Shown here: positions 54,043 through 63,268 of the stretch, one piece after another
How the letters are laid out: each line of letters starts with the position of its first letter
How positions within the stretch are numbered: position 1 is the first letter of the stretch
Source: Vreelandella rituensis
GTDB lineage: Bacteria > Pseudomonadota > Gammaproteobacteria > Pseudomonadales > Halomonadaceae
DNA length: 64,000 nucleotides
Assembly: GCF_003336665.1 (NCBI RefSeq)
Contig: NZ_QPIJ01000005.1
Span: forward strand, 43,424 to 107,423
Direction: 5' to 3'
Notes under the pieces: generated by a model
What the model was told of the DNA's origin: nothing
The model's input: only the letters and a program-made list of their open reading frames with translations
Database searches by the model: none
Program-made: the position numbers and the translations under genes

Positions 54043-54082
54043 CATATGGTGCACGTAACGTAAATTGACAGTGCACCGTATG
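54043..54082. terminator. Hairpin after pxpC
   Basis: CATATGGTGCAC (54043-54054) pairs with GTGCACCGTATG (54071-54082) at 11 of 12 positions. It starts 25 bases past the pxpC stop and 178 bases before the permease. No T run follows, so it may be Rho-assisted or an RNA-stability element separating the two transcripts. The remaining sequence up to 54259 shows no gene. Confidence 0.5.
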
Positions 54083-54259
54083 CCAAACATCCGCCAGCCA
54101 TAAAGTCTATTGTGTAGATGTATCGGCGCTTTCTATAGCTGGATAAAAATAACTAACCGAATAATGGCAGCTCATCATGAAAGTGCACTTCCCGGATAAA
54201 TACGGGCCAGGTTTCATGTGGCTGTCATGTCATAGCTAAACAATAAAAAGGAAAGTGAA

Positions 54260-55606
54260 ATGACCAACAAGAATCAGAGTGAGGCAACCGACCTCGACTT
54301 TTCCGAACGCCCTGTACCATCTGAAGGGCGAATGCCTAAAATTAACTTGATGATGGCTTTCTGGGCCGTTTGTAGTGCGATTTTTTATATGGTGGTTGCC
54401 GCCGCCATGGCGCGTACTTATGGTACTGCTAATGCACTGATTGGCATTGTTCTGACGGTAATAGCCTACGGTGTTATTAATGGTGTAATCAGTCGCTATT
54501 CAATGAAAACCGGATTGACCGTTGCTCTTTTTTCCAAGGTATTATTCGGTCATTTCGGTGCTGTAGTTGCTACACTGATATTCTTCGCCACGGCACTTTA
54601 TTACGCCGTATTTGAAGGCTATGTCATGGCGCTGGTGCTCGCGGAGTGGAGCAACATGTCCATGGCGGTGGCAACTGCCATTGTGGTGATACTTGGTGTA
54701 GCACTCATTTTTGGCAGTGTTCAGCACTGGTTGGACAAATTCAACGGTGTGCTGCTGCCTGTCTACGTGATCGGCATGCTGATAGCTGTCGGGATGGCGG
54801 TTGCTGAATTTGGCTATCCCTCCGGGTGGTTGACCCGCGTTCCCGAAGGCGGCGCCTCTCCATGGGGCTGGTTGCATACCTTTGCCTATTATATGGGTGT
54901 CTGGGTATTGATGATGTTTACCTTCGATTACGCCCGGTTTGGCCAAGAAAAAGACGCTGCTTTCCATTCCCGCATCACCTTTGGCATACCATTTTATGCC
55001 ATGACCTTCCTGTTCAGCGGTATTGTCGGGATTCTATTGGATTCCATGATTCCAACCGATGGCCTGTCGGAAGCCTCCATTGTGTTGGGTTTGCTCGAAT
55101 TGATGGGCGTAGGAGGCCTGTTATTGGTATGGGTGACGCAGAGCCGCATCAATACGGCCAATTTCTATCTGGCGACCGTCAACTTCGAGTCATTCATCCG
55201 CAAGGTAACCGGTGTGAAAATGTCCAAGGTGGTGGCCGGTTGTATGATTGGGGTAATCGCTTATGTACTGATGATGGCAGACGTATTCTCCTACATCCTG
55301 CAGGCATTGGCATACCAGGGCGTCTTTGTGGTGGCCTGGGTGGGTGTTGCCCTGGCTCATATTCTGTCTAGAACTTACCAGGACCGTTTCAATGGTCATG
55401 TCGAGCTGAATAACGATTATATTCCGGCTTTTAACCCTTGCGGCTTGGTAGCGTGGGGTGGTGCTGCATTTACCGGGATCGTCATCATGAACATTCCCGC
55501 CATTGCCGGATTCTCGGCGCCAGCCACCTTCCTGTTTGCCTATGTCATATATGAACTTGGTCTCAGATTTGCAAAAGAAGAGTGGTACGTAGCAGGCCTT
55601 AAATAA
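54260..55606 (+). CDS. NCS1-type nucleobase/hydantoin-like permease
   Basis: 448 residues with about twelve hydrophobic helices and a cytosolic N-terminus. The pattern (MAFWAVCSAIFYMVVAAAMARTYG; YYAVFEGYVMALVLAEW; WVLMMFTFDYARFGQE; LLLVWVTQSRINTANFYLATVNFES; ELNNDYIPAFNPCGLVAWGGAA) is that of the cytosine/purine/allantoin (NCS1) family, whose members also carry hydantoins. It probably imports the cyclic amide that PxpABC or HyuAB opens. AAGGAAAG precedes the ATG. Confidence 0.82.
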   Translation: MTNKNQSEATDLDFSERPVPSEGRMPKINLMMAFWAVCSAIFYMVVAAAMARTYGTANALIGIVLTVIAYGVINGVISRYSMKTGLTVALFSKVLFGHFGAVVATLIFFATALYYAVFEGYVMALVLAEWSNMSMAVATAIVVILGVALIFGSVQHWLDKFNGVLLPVYVIGMLIAVGMAVAEFGYPSGWLTRVPEGGASPWGWLHTFAYYMGVWVLMMFTFDYARFGQEKDAAFHSRITFGIPFYAMTFLFSGIVGILLDSMIPTDGLSEASIVLGLLELMGVGGLLLVWVTQSRINTANFYLATVNFESFIRKVTGVKMSKVVAGCMIGVIAYVLMMADVFSYILQALAYQGVFVVAWVGVALAHILSRTYQDRFNGHVELNNDYIPAFNPCGLVAWGGAAFTGIVIMNIPAIAGFSAPATFLFAYVIYELGLRFAKEEWYVAGLK

Positions 55607-55920
55607 GGCACACTTTCCACTCTAAAGCAGACATTTTATAATGTGAAAAGTTTTAGGGTGGGAAATTATTTGTCTTATTTAGAGTTTTATTGATATTGAT
55701 TTTATTATGGTGATTTTAAGTTCAATATTAAAAAATGGTCGAACTTTTTTTATTTTAATCTCAAAAAGTCCTGGATTAAAATTTGTAATACCGATATTTG
55801 GTTGGTAAAAATAATAAATAAATGATGGGGCGGAATTGTAAGACGCAATATAAACCATGGGCCGTCTTTATAATTTCTGGCGTTACCTGAGTAAAATCAA
55901 CAATAATATGAGGAATCAAT
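55607..55920. other. AT-rich intergenic gap before hyuA
   Basis: 314 bases without a gene, clearly richer in A and T than anything nearby, with long T and A runs. The left part holds an imperfect dyad, CCACTCTAAA with TTTTAGGGTGG, that may end the permease transcript. The right part should carry the hyuA promoter; AATATGAGGAATCAAT precedes its ATG. No recognisable operator. Confidence 0.6.
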
Positions 55921-57966
55921 ATGCCTGATCTTCGAGTCGCCGTTGATGCTGGCGGAACCTTTACAGACGTTTGTATCTACAATTCGTCGACCCAGGAGTT
56001 CCGTGTCACGAAAGTGCCCTCAACGCCAAATAATCCCATGCAGGCGGTGCTTGATGGCGTCAAACGTGGTGAGATTGAGTTGGCTGATGTCGACCTGTTT
56101 TTCCACGGCACTACGGTCGCCACCAATGCGCTGATCACGCGCCGTTTCCCCAAGGCGTCGATGGTTACTACCAAAGGTTTCCGCGATGTGATCGAAATCC
56201 GTGACGGCACCAAGGATAACCTCTGGGACGCCTACGCGGATGTCAGTGGCCCTTATATTCGCCGCCGTGACCGCTTCGAAGTCACCGAGCGCGTGGATTA
56301 CGCCGGTGAGATAGTGACCCCGCTGGATGAGCAAGAGGCCCGTGAACTCGCGCGCAAGTTAAAGCGCAGGGGAACCACTACCATCGCGGTGTGCTTCATC
56401 AACTCCTATGCCAATGTGCAGAACGAGCAGCGCATGCGAGAGATTCTTGAGGAGGAAATTCCGGGCGCCAATGTTTCCACGTCCTCGGGAATCCTGCCGG
56501 AAATTTTCGAGCATGACCGCTTCAATACGGCAGTCGCCAACACGGTTCTCGGGCCGTTGGTGTCGGACTACGTCAAACAACTGGATGACGAGCTGAGCGC
56601 AGGCGGCTATGCCAATGACCTGCTGCTTTTGCATTCTGGAGGCGGCTCGATGACGCCGGTGATGGCCAAGCACTACCCTGTACGCCTGGCAGCATCCGGT
56701 ATTGCAGCGGGCGCGATTGCCGCCAAGCATATCGCCGAGCAATGCGGTTATCAGAATGCGGTGGGCCTGGATATGGGCGGGACTTCCACCGATATCTCGC
56801 TGATCCATGATGGCGAGCTTCGAGTGACTAAGCAGTGGGGTGTGGAATACGGCCACCCGATTGTTTTCCCGAGCATCGAAGTACTGACCATTGGTGCCGG
56901 TGGTGGCTCGCTGGCGCATATCGATATTGCCGGTGCCCTGCGCAACGGGCCGCAATCAGCCGGGGCTGACCCGGGCCCGGCGTGTTACAAGCGTGGCGGT
57001 GCGGAGCCTACCAATACCGATGCCAACCTGGCGCTCAACCGCTTGGGAACAAGCTTGGCGGGTGGTGCCCTTGAGCTAAACAGAGATATGGCCACTGCTG
57101 CCATTAAAGAGAAGATTGGCCAACCTCTGGCGCTGGAGACCGCAGACGCCGCGCAGGCCATTCTCAAGGTGGCAAACGCCAATATGGCCGATGCGGTGCG
57201 TCTGGTGTCGATTCGCCGCGGGCTTGATCCGCGTGACTTCGCCTTGATTGCTTTCGGCGGCGCGGGAGCATTGCACGGCGCCGAAGTTGCCAAGGAACTG
57301 GGTATTCCGGCGGTGATTGTGCCACCCAACCCGGGCGTGACTTCGGCGATGGGGTGCCTGCTGGTCGATATTCAGCACGATTTATCGATGATGTATACCG
57401 CCGGGGCCGAAAGTGCCGACACCGATGATCTCACCAAGCAGTTCCGCTCTCTGGAAGAGGAGGCCGCCGACCGGCTGCGCCATGAAGGCGTCGCTGACAA
57501 GGATGTGGTGCTCCAGCGGGGCATCTCTATGCGCTATCAGGGTCAGTGGCGCTCGCTGCAGGTGCCGATGAGCAGCGGTGAGCAATCACTGAAAATGGCG
57601 ATCGAAACCTTCCATCAGGAGCATGAGCGCCAGTTCTCGTTCCGCCAGGATACTCAGCCGGTCGAGATCTATCAGTTGCACCTGCGGGCAGTCGGTAAAA
57701 CGCCCAAGCCGTCGTTTACGCCTTATGAACGAGTGGCGAACGCAACGGCGGAACCCCATGCCCGGCGAGACGTCTTCTTTGATGGCCAATGGCATGACAC
57801 ACCAATTTACGACCGCACAATACTGCCTCCAGGCTTTGAGCTGACGGGCCCCGCAATCATTGATCAGCTTGACTCCACCACGGTAGTTCCGCCCAACACC
57901 ACAGCCTCCATCGATGAGTGGAAAAACATCAGGATCCGGATTGTTCTGACAGGAGAGGAAGCATGA
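55921..57966 (+). CDS. hyuA: Hydantoinase/oxoprolinase subunit A
   Basis: 681 residues with the actin-like ATPase signatures VAVDAGGTFTDVCIY (phosphate 1) and AVGLDMGGTSTDISLIHDG (phosphate 2), HGTTVATNALITRR, and GAGGGSLAHIDIAGALRNGPQSAGADPGPACY. With HyuB it hydrolyses a cyclic amide bond (N-methylhydantoin, 5-oxoproline, caprolactam or similar) at the cost of ATP. Acetone carboxylase AcxA is related but pairs with a third gene that is absent. ATGA overlap with hyuB. Confidence 0.9.
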   Translation: MPDLRVAVDAGGTFTDVCIYNSSTQEFRVTKVPSTPNNPMQAVLDGVKRGEIELADVDLFFHGTTVATNALITRRFPKASMVTTKGFRDVIEIRDGTKDNLWDAYADVSGPYIRRRDRFEVTERVDYAGEIVTPLDEQEARELARKLKRRGTTTIAVCFINSYANVQNEQRMREILEEEIPGANVSTSSGILPEIFEHDRFNTAVANTVLGPLVSDYVKQLDDELSAGGYANDLLLLHSGGGSMTPVMAKHYPVRLAASGIAAGAIAAKHIAEQCGYQNAVGLDMGGTSTDISLIHDGELRVTKQWGVEYGHPIVFPSIEVLTIGAGGGSLAHIDIAGALRNGPQSAGADPGPACYKRGGAEPTNTDANLALNRLGTSLAGGALELNRDMATAAIKEKIGQPLALETADAAQAILKVANANMADAVRLVSIRRGLDPRDFALIAFGGAGALHGAEVAKELGIPAVIVPPNPGVTSAMGCLLVDIQHDLSMMYTAGAESADTDDLTKQFRSLEEEAADRLRHEGVADKDVVLQRGISMRYQGQWRSLQVPMSSGEQSLKMAIETFHQEHERQFSFRQDTQPVEIYQLHLRAVGKTPKPSFTPYERVANATAEPHARRDVFFDGQWHDTPIYDRTILPPGFELTGPAIIDQLDSTTVVPPNTTASIDEWKNIRIRIVLTGEEA

Positions 57967-59936
57967 AAATGGCTCATGACATGAAAGATGGTGTGCTCGA
58001 TCCGGTCACCTTTGAAGTACTAAAGAATGCGTTTGCCACCAGCGTTGATCTGATGAGCGAACAGATACTGCGTACCTGCTATTCGTTTGTCATTTACTCG
58101 CGTGACTTCTCTTCTGCGCTGTGTGATGCAAAGGGCAATACGGTGATGCAGGGCAGTGGCGATATTGCCGTGCATGTCGGCACCTTGCACTTTCAGTGTA
58201 AGGCCGTGTTGGAGGAGTTTGAGGGCGATATTCAGCAGGGCGATGTCTTTGCCATCAATGACCCGTATCGGGGAGGTACGCACCTCAACGATGTGAGTTT
58301 CATTCGTCCGATTTTCGTGGCGGACGAGATTATCGGTTTCGCCCAGAACAAAGGTCATTGGGCGGATATTGGCGGTAATGTGCCAGGCTCGTTCGATGTC
58401 AATGCCAGCACTCACTTCAGCGAAGGGTTGCGTATCACGCCGATTCGAGTCTGGCGCGAGGGTACCTTTCTGCATGATGTTGCCCAGCTGTTGGTATCCA
58501 ACACTCGGGCACCCAGCCAAGCCTTGGGCGATCTACATGCCCAGGCGGAAGCAACAGCGGTATGTGAACGGGAAATTCTGCGTCTGGTCGACAAATATTC
58601 CAAAGAGACTGTTGTTGCGGCCATGCAGGAGACTCAGGATTACGTCGAGCGTATTGTGTTGAAGAGCCTTGCCGGCATGCCCCAAGGTGAATGGGAAACC
58701 ATCGATTATATGGATGCTGACCCAGCGCTTGGAGAAGGCATGGTACCCATCCGCATCAAACTGAAGCTGGATGGCAATGGCATTCACTATGATCTGTCCG
58801 GTTCAGCACCGGCTGTCTCCACTTTTCTCAACTCCGCCTACGGCACGACTCACTCGGCCATTTATGCGGGCACCAAGACATTTTTCCCGGACGTTCCGCT
58901 CAATTCTGGATTTTACCGTGCCGTAACGGCGAATATCGGTGAAGAGGGCAGTGTGGTCAATGCTGGCTGGCCCCATGCGGTGACCGGTTTCTGTTCTGGA
59001 CCCTATGAGAAAATCATGAACGGGATCTTCGAGCTGTGGAGCGGCATCATGCCTGAACGCGCCATGGCTTGTGCCTTCAACCTTGAATACCTGTTGATTG
59101 GAGGTAACGACGGGCGCACCGATACTACCACCTACTTTATGTGGTATGACTGGATGGCTGGTGGTTGGGGTGGCCGCCAGACCAAAGATGGCTCCTCGGC
59201 CACCTCGCCGGTGTTTGGCACGGGCTTGGCCGTGCAGCCGGTAGAAGGACAAGAGCGCCTCAACCCGGTGTTGACCATGTGCCATGAGATCAGCATGGAT
59301 TCCGGTGGCCCCGGTCGTTTCCGCGGTGGGTGCGGCGTCCAGAAAGGTGGGGTGCTCACCAAAGTCGACAAGACGGTGATGAGTTACTGCTGTGATCGTG
59401 GTCGCTCGGTCACTTGGGGCGTCAATGGCGGTTTGCCCTCCGTGCCTCATGGCGTATGGCTCAACAAGGGAACGTCGGATGAAAAGTATCTGGGCGCCAC
59501 GTTCTCCAATGTGTCTGTTCAATCGGGGGATACTTTCACACGTCCATCCGCCGGTGGCGGTGGTTTCGGTGACCCGCTTGAACGTCTCCCTGAAGAAGTG
59601 TTGGAAGATGTGATTGACGGCTATGTATCGGTGCCGCGCGCCGAGTGTGACTATGGCGTTATTATCGATGTCAATGATCCGGATGTGGACGATTATGCAA
59701 TAGACGCCGAACGCACGACGAAGGCCCGCGAATGGATTCGTGCTCATCGACATGAATGGTTGGAAGCTCCGCCGGAGGACATCGCCAGTCAATACCGCGA
59801 CGGTAAATTGGATGTGCTGGATGTGATTCGTCGCTTCGGTGTGGTGCTTGACTGGGGAACCGGTGAACTGCTGAAAAAATCGACGCAGCAGTACCGTGAA
59901 TCTATGCGTCGGCGCTCGTCGGATTACTGGGCATGA
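57963..59936 (+). CDS. hyuB: Hydantoinase/oxoprolinase subunit B
   Basis: 657 residues from ATG 57963. Typical HyuB blocks: DPVTFEVLKNAFATSVDLMSEQILRTCYSFVIYSRDFSSALCD, FAINDPYRGGTHLNDVSFIRPIF, KGHWADIGGNVPGSFDVNAST, ISMDSGGPGRFRGGCG and the glycine-rich RPSAGGGGFGDPLER near the C-terminus. Forms the metal-binding catalytic partner of HyuA. The C-terminal 90 residues (CDYGVIIDVNDPDVDDYAID onward) are more variable. Confidence 0.9.
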   Translation: MKMAHDMKDGVLDPVTFEVLKNAFATSVDLMSEQILRTCYSFVIYSRDFSSALCDAKGNTVMQGSGDIAVHVGTLHFQCKAVLEEFEGDIQQGDVFAINDPYRGGTHLNDVSFIRPIFVADEIIGFAQNKGHWADIGGNVPGSFDVNASTHFSEGLRITPIRVWREGTFLHDVAQLLVSNTRAPSQALGDLHAQAEATAVCEREILRLVDKYSKETVVAAMQETQDYVERIVLKSLAGMPQGEWETIDYMDADPALGEGMVPIRIKLKLDGNGIHYDLSGSAPAVSTFLNSAYGTTHSAIYAGTKTFFPDVPLNSGFYRAVTANIGEEGSVVNAGWPHAVTGFCSGPYEKIMNGIFELWSGIMPERAMACAFNLEYLLIGGNDGRTDTTTYFMWYDWMAGGWGGRQTKDGSSATSPVFGTGLAVQPVEGQERLNPVLTMCHEISMDSGGPGRFRGGCGVQKGGVLTKVDKTVMSYCCDRGRSVTWGVNGGLPSVPHGVWLNKGTSDEKYLGATFSNVSVQSGDTFTRPSAGGGGFGDPLERLPEEVLEDVIDGYVSVPRAECDYGVIIDVNDPDVDDYAIDAERTTKAREWIRAHRHEWLEAPPEDIASQYRDGKLDVLDVIRRFGVVLDWGTGELLKKSTQQYRESMRRRSSDYWA

Positions 59937-59990
59937 TTGTTACGTCGTTCTCTTGAGCCAATAGCGTGAGACACTCATTTTGATGCCAGA

Positions 59991-60020
59991 GACCCCTGCA
60001 GGATTTTTCCGGCAGGGGTC
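59991..60020 (+). terminator. Hairpin after hyuB
   Basis: GACCCCTGC (59991-59999) and GCAGGGGTC (60012-60020) form a perfect 9-bp GC-rich stem with a T-rich loop, 55 bases after the hyuB stop. No T run follows; a weak or Rho-assisted end is likely. Confidence 0.55.
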
Positions 60021-60056
60021 AATCCATCGCGGTGCGATCATTGTGGGACCAATAAC

Positions 60057-61019
60057 ATGAACGAAGCTAACTCAATGTTAACGTCCAATTCCCAGGATTG
60101 CTGGACACAGCTTATTTCGCAGACCTATTTTCCGCTGACCCTGAATTACGGCAATCATGAAGGCCGATTTCAGGGGTCTTTGAAAGTATGGAAAGCAGGA
60201 GGCAGTGATTTTTCACTATCGCGTTTGTGTTCTTATCAGGCCGAATATTCGCGCTGCCAGTCACAGATTGCACAGGATGATCACGCCTCGTTTCTGGTCA
60301 CTATTCCGCTACGCACGCATGTGTTTTTCTCCCAGCATGGCCGTAGCCTGAACTGCCCGCCGGGGCACTTTATTGTCGAACAGGGCGATGCGCCTTACCG
60401 CTTCGGGTATGAATCACCCAACGACATGTGGGTCTTCAAGATTCCGAGCCAATCGATGAAACATCGCATCCGACGGCCTGAGCGCTATTCACAGCATTGC
60501 TTCTCTGCAGAAAAGGGGATTGGCTGTGCGTTTGTCGAGTTTCTGATGATCTGCTCGCAGCGCGTAAGTGAGTGCAGCACCGATGATCAGAACCGCCTGT
60601 TCGAGCAGGCTTTGAGCATGCTTTCTATGGTGCTTGAACAGGATGACAGAGTGCTGAGTAGCGACCAGTCACATTTGAAAACTGCACACCTAATGCGTAT
60701 CGAGCGCTATATTTCTGCCAATCTTGGCGACCCTGAGCTGACGCCTTCCCGTATCGCCGAGTTTTGTGGCATTTCATTGCGCTATCTTCACAAACTGTTT
60801 TCAGGTTCCGGGTACACGGTGCGCGAGTGGGTGAGGGTACAGCGCCTGGAAGCCGCGCATCGCGATCTTGAGGCCTCGCCCGCTGGCATCAATATTGGTG
60901 AAATCGCTTATCGCTGGGGATTTTCGGATCAGGCCCAGTTCTGTCGGGCATTTCGGCAGCACTTTGGTTACTCCGCCAGCGAGCTGCGTAGCTTACCGCC
61001 TGAGGCATCTCGTCTTTAA
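60057..61019 (+). CDS. AraC-family transcriptional regulator (AraC-binding-like N-terminus)
   Basis: 320 residues. The N-terminal cupin-like AraC_binding_2 domain (ASFLVTIPLRTHVFFSQHGRSLNCPPGHFIVEQGD) resembles FeaR/NahR-type helpers. The C-terminal double HTH is LTPSRIAEFCGISLRYLHKLFSGSGYTVREWVRVQRLEAA and NIGEIAYRWGFSDQAQFCRAFRQHFGYS. It lies directly after hyuB, so it probably controls the hyu genes or the following cupin, while LysR controls the pxp operon. Confidence 0.85.
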   Translation: MNEANSMLTSNSQDCWTQLISQTYFPLTLNYGNHEGRFQGSLKVWKAGGSDFSLSRLCSYQAEYSRCQSQIAQDDHASFLVTIPLRTHVFFSQHGRSLNCPPGHFIVEQGDAPYRFGYESPNDMWVFKIPSQSMKHRIRRPERYSQHCFSAEKGIGCAFVEFLMICSQRVSECSTDDQNRLFEQALSMLSMVLEQDDRVLSSDQSHLKTAHLMRIERYISANLGDPELTPSRIAEFCGISLRYLHKLFSGSGYTVREWVRVQRLEAAHRDLEASPAGINIGEIAYRWGFSDQAQFCRAFRQHFGYSASELRSLPPEASRL

Positions 61020-61077
61020 CATAGCCACCCTGTAGCGCAACATACATTCACGCCATACCAACAAAAAGGGCATTACC

Positions 61078-61362
61078 ATGGGAAGACCACAAGCCAGCAG
61101 CCATCTGCAAATTGATAACCACCAGGTCATTGTCACCCGCTGGGATTTCCCACCCGGTGCGGAAACTGGCTGGCATCGTCATGAACATGATTACGTTATT
61201 GTCCCGACCATTGATGGCAAGATGTTGTTGGAAACGCCTGAAGGTAATCGTGAAGTGATGCTGGAAGCGGGCGTTTGCTATAACCGCGTGGAAGGCACCG
61301 AACATAATGTGATCAATATCGGCGAGACGGCATTTTCGTTCGTGGAAGTTGAACTGAAATAA
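61078..61362 (+). CDS. Small cupin-domain protein
   Basis: 94 residues, one cupin fold. Motif 1: PPGAETGWHRHEHDYVIVPTIDG, with two His and a third position Asp where many cupins have Glu; motif 2: LEAGVCYNRVEGTEHNVIN, with the last metal His. Such short cupins sit beside amino-acid and amide catabolic genes; the activity is not predictable. Same strand as the AraC gene, 58 bases downstream. Confidence 0.82.
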   Translation: MGRPQASSHLQIDNHQVIVTRWDFPPGAETGWHRHEHDYVIVPTIDGKMLLETPEGNREVMLEAGVCYNRVEGTEHNVINIGETAFSFVEVELK

Positions 61363-61440
61363 ATAGGCGCCGAGGTAGCCGCGCGCAACAGTGCCACACG
61401 GCATTCTTCCTTGCGGTTACTCGGGGTAAAGGAGGAATGT

Positions 61441-61884
61441 ATGACGATTACAATAAAAACGCCTGACGAGAGCAACCGCCAGGCGTGGGAATCTCTCTAT
61501 CGTGGCTATGCAGCGTTCTATAACATGCCGATCGCAGACACGACATTGGACACCGTCTGGGGCTGGATTCAGTCCGGTACATGTTTACAGGGGCGCATCG
61601 CGATTGATGCTACGGGTAAGGCCGTCGGGTTGATGCACTTTCGAGCAATGCCATCACCACTCCGCGGCACCGAGGTTGGTTTTCTTGATGACCTGTTCGT
61701 GGACCCCGAACACCGCGGCAGTGGCGTGGTCAATGCCATGTTGGCATCGCTGACCAAAGAAGCCCTCTCAAGAAAGTGGCCCTTCGTAAGATGGATTACC
61801 AAGGAAAATAATTATCGAGCTAGACGGTTTTATGACTTAAATTCCATCAAAACCGACTGGGTAACTTATCAAATGGACGTCTAA
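61441..61884 (+). CDS. GNAT family N-acetyltransferase
   Basis: 147 residues from ATG 61441, which has an excellent AAAGGAGG site. Motif A is LDDLFVDPEHRGSGVVNAML; the ending VRWITKENNYRARRFYDLNS is the standard GNAT motif B region. Substrate unknown. Acetylation of an amino compound liberated by the lactam pathway is possible; general detoxification is just as likely. Confidence 0.85.
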   Translation: MTITIKTPDESNRQAWESLYRGYAAFYNMPIADTTLDTVWGWIQSGTCLQGRIAIDATGKAVGLMHFRAMPSPLRGTEVGFLDDLFVDPEHRGSGVVNAMLASLTKEALSRKWPFVRWITKENNYRARRFYDLNSIKTDWVTYQMDV

Positions 61885-61925
61885 TTCCAGTTGATACCAT
61901 AATGCTGATTACATTTGTGAATGCT

Positions 61926-61955
61926 CCCGCGAATCATGCTGCGCATTGATTCGGG
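61926..61955 (-). ncRNA. Candidate right-end hairpin / omega-RNA 3' part of the second TnpB element
   Basis: CCCGAATCA and TGATTCGCGGG (minus strand) form a bulged hairpin that contains the stop of the TnpB-like gene and is followed by GAGCATTCAC. The preceding 150 bases are GC-rich, and the protein tail they encode is low-complexity (SGGKRSPGSPRMPVTLSTLW). In IS605-type elements the omega-RNA overlaps exactly this 3' coding end. Inferred by position and fold. Confidence 0.45.
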
Positions 61956-63268
61956 GCTTCATCGCTCCGCCACAACGTGGAGAGCGTGACCGGCATCCTC
62001 GGTGAGCCAGGGGAACGTTTGCCGCCTGACTCCTGCCCGTCCTTTCGGCGGGTCAGTTTGTGTTTCCATGCCCAGTAACGGGCACCCATGTTGTAGCTGG
62101 CGCCAAGATCGGCGTTGTATTGTTTGCCGCTGGCAAACGTGGCGAGTTCATACTGCTTTGCATGGCGCTTCACGCGGCCAGAGCCATCAAACGCCCAGGA
62201 TGACGTGCCTCGCGCATAGACATAAACCACCTTCCCGCCGGCTTCTTCCATCTTGTGCTCGATCAGCGTGGCAAGCCGCCGATGCAGCCATTGGTGGAAG
62301 CGCTGGCGCAAGCCTGATCGCTGCTTACCAGCTTTCGGTCGCCAGCCTTTCAGGTCTTCCAGCACGATCACATCAGCGCCTTCGGCCAAGGCGTAATCCA
62401 CGAGTTGGCGTGATGTCTGTTGCGCCATGTTCTCGTTGATGCGCTGCACTTTGCGGTACCACGTTCGGCCAAAGCCTTTTGACAGCTTGCCGGTCTTACG
62501 CGCTTTGCCACGAATCATCGCGGCACGTTTATCGCGACGGTCCATGTCCGCTGCGGGGTGGAAAAACCGCCTCGCGGCGACAGTGCCGTTGGATGAAACG
62601 ATGCTGGCCGTGGCCAGCGTATTAATCCCCACATCCACCGCGCAGACGCGCTGCTGATCGGAGAGTCGTTCAGGTGTTATTTCCACCGGCACCGCCAGAT
62701 GGCAGTGTCGGTTGAACACCAGTGCGGGAGATTTCACGATGCCAAGGAGGTGGCGCTGGCGCACCGCTTTAATAGCGACGTTGTGCCACAGCCATTCTTT
62801 ACCGTCCCACAACTTCAGGCTGGCCGTGGTGAAGTCAGCATCAAACTTGACCAGTTGCCCGCGATACATCACCGGATAGCAGCCCGCGACGGCGTTAAAG
62901 CGTGGCGGTTTGGCGTCACGCCGTGAGCGGCAGCCCGATTGCCACTCGCGGTAGCGGGTGAGGTAACTGGACACCTGGCCTTTGACGAACTCGATAGCAG
63001 CGCGGCGTAAGTAGGACGGGAACTTGTAGAACCGCTGAGCAAAATAGTGATGGCGAGGTGACGGGTTCTTTTTCGTTGGGTGGATTAACCGCTCGACCGC
63101 TGCCGAAAAGCTGGGCGCCTGCTGTAACGTTGCCCAATTATTGAGCACCACCACCGATGGCGCACGACAAAAGGCACGGTATTCATCCCGCGCATCCTGC
63201 ATCAACTCTCGTTGTTGCAACGTGGCTTGCAGTGGCCATTTGTCGGTACGAATCATCTTGCTTGGCAT
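61934..63268 (-). CDS. TnpB-family protein with RuvC residues but no zinc ribbon
   Basis: 444 residues. The RuvC-like core is preserved: Asp212 in VCAVDVGINTLATASIV, Glu304 in DVIVLEDLKGWRP, Asp387 in YNADLGASYNMGARYW. Between Glu304 and Asp387 ordinary TnpB has two CxxC pairs; here the equivalent stretch (YARGTSSWAFDGSGRVKRH) contains no Cys at all. It differs strongly from the other TnpB in this window, with a long N-terminal domain (about 205 residues before RuvC I). No TnpA nearby. An IS605-type passenger or a domesticated RNA-guided nuclease; activity uncertain. Confidence 0.82.
   Translation of the reverse strand: MPSKMIRTDKWPLQATLQQRELMQDARDEYRAFCRAPSVVVLNNWATLQQAPSFSAAVERLIHPTKKNPSPRHHYFAQRFYKFPSYLRRAAIEFVKGQVSSYLTRYREWQSGCRSRRDAKPPRFNAVAGCYPVMYRGQLVKFDADFTTASLKLWDGKEWLWHNVAIKAVRQRHLLGIVKSPALVFNRHCHLAVPVEITPERLSDQQRVCAVDVGINTLATASIVSSNGTVAARRFFHPAADMDRRDKRAAMIRGKARKTGKLSKGFGRTWYRKVQRINENMAQQTSRQLVDYALAEGADVIVLEDLKGWRPKAGKQRSGLRQRFHQWLHRRLATLIEHKMEEAGGKVVYVYARGTSSWAFDGSGRVKRHAKQYELATFASGKQYNADLGASYNMGARYWAWKHKLTRRKDGQESGGKRSPGSPRMPVTLSTLWRSDEAPNQCAA

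Noticed and set aside
58803..59792. A 329-codon minus-strand open frame inside hyuB
   Set aside because: Shadow frame; no recognisable domain, and hyuB is strongly supported.
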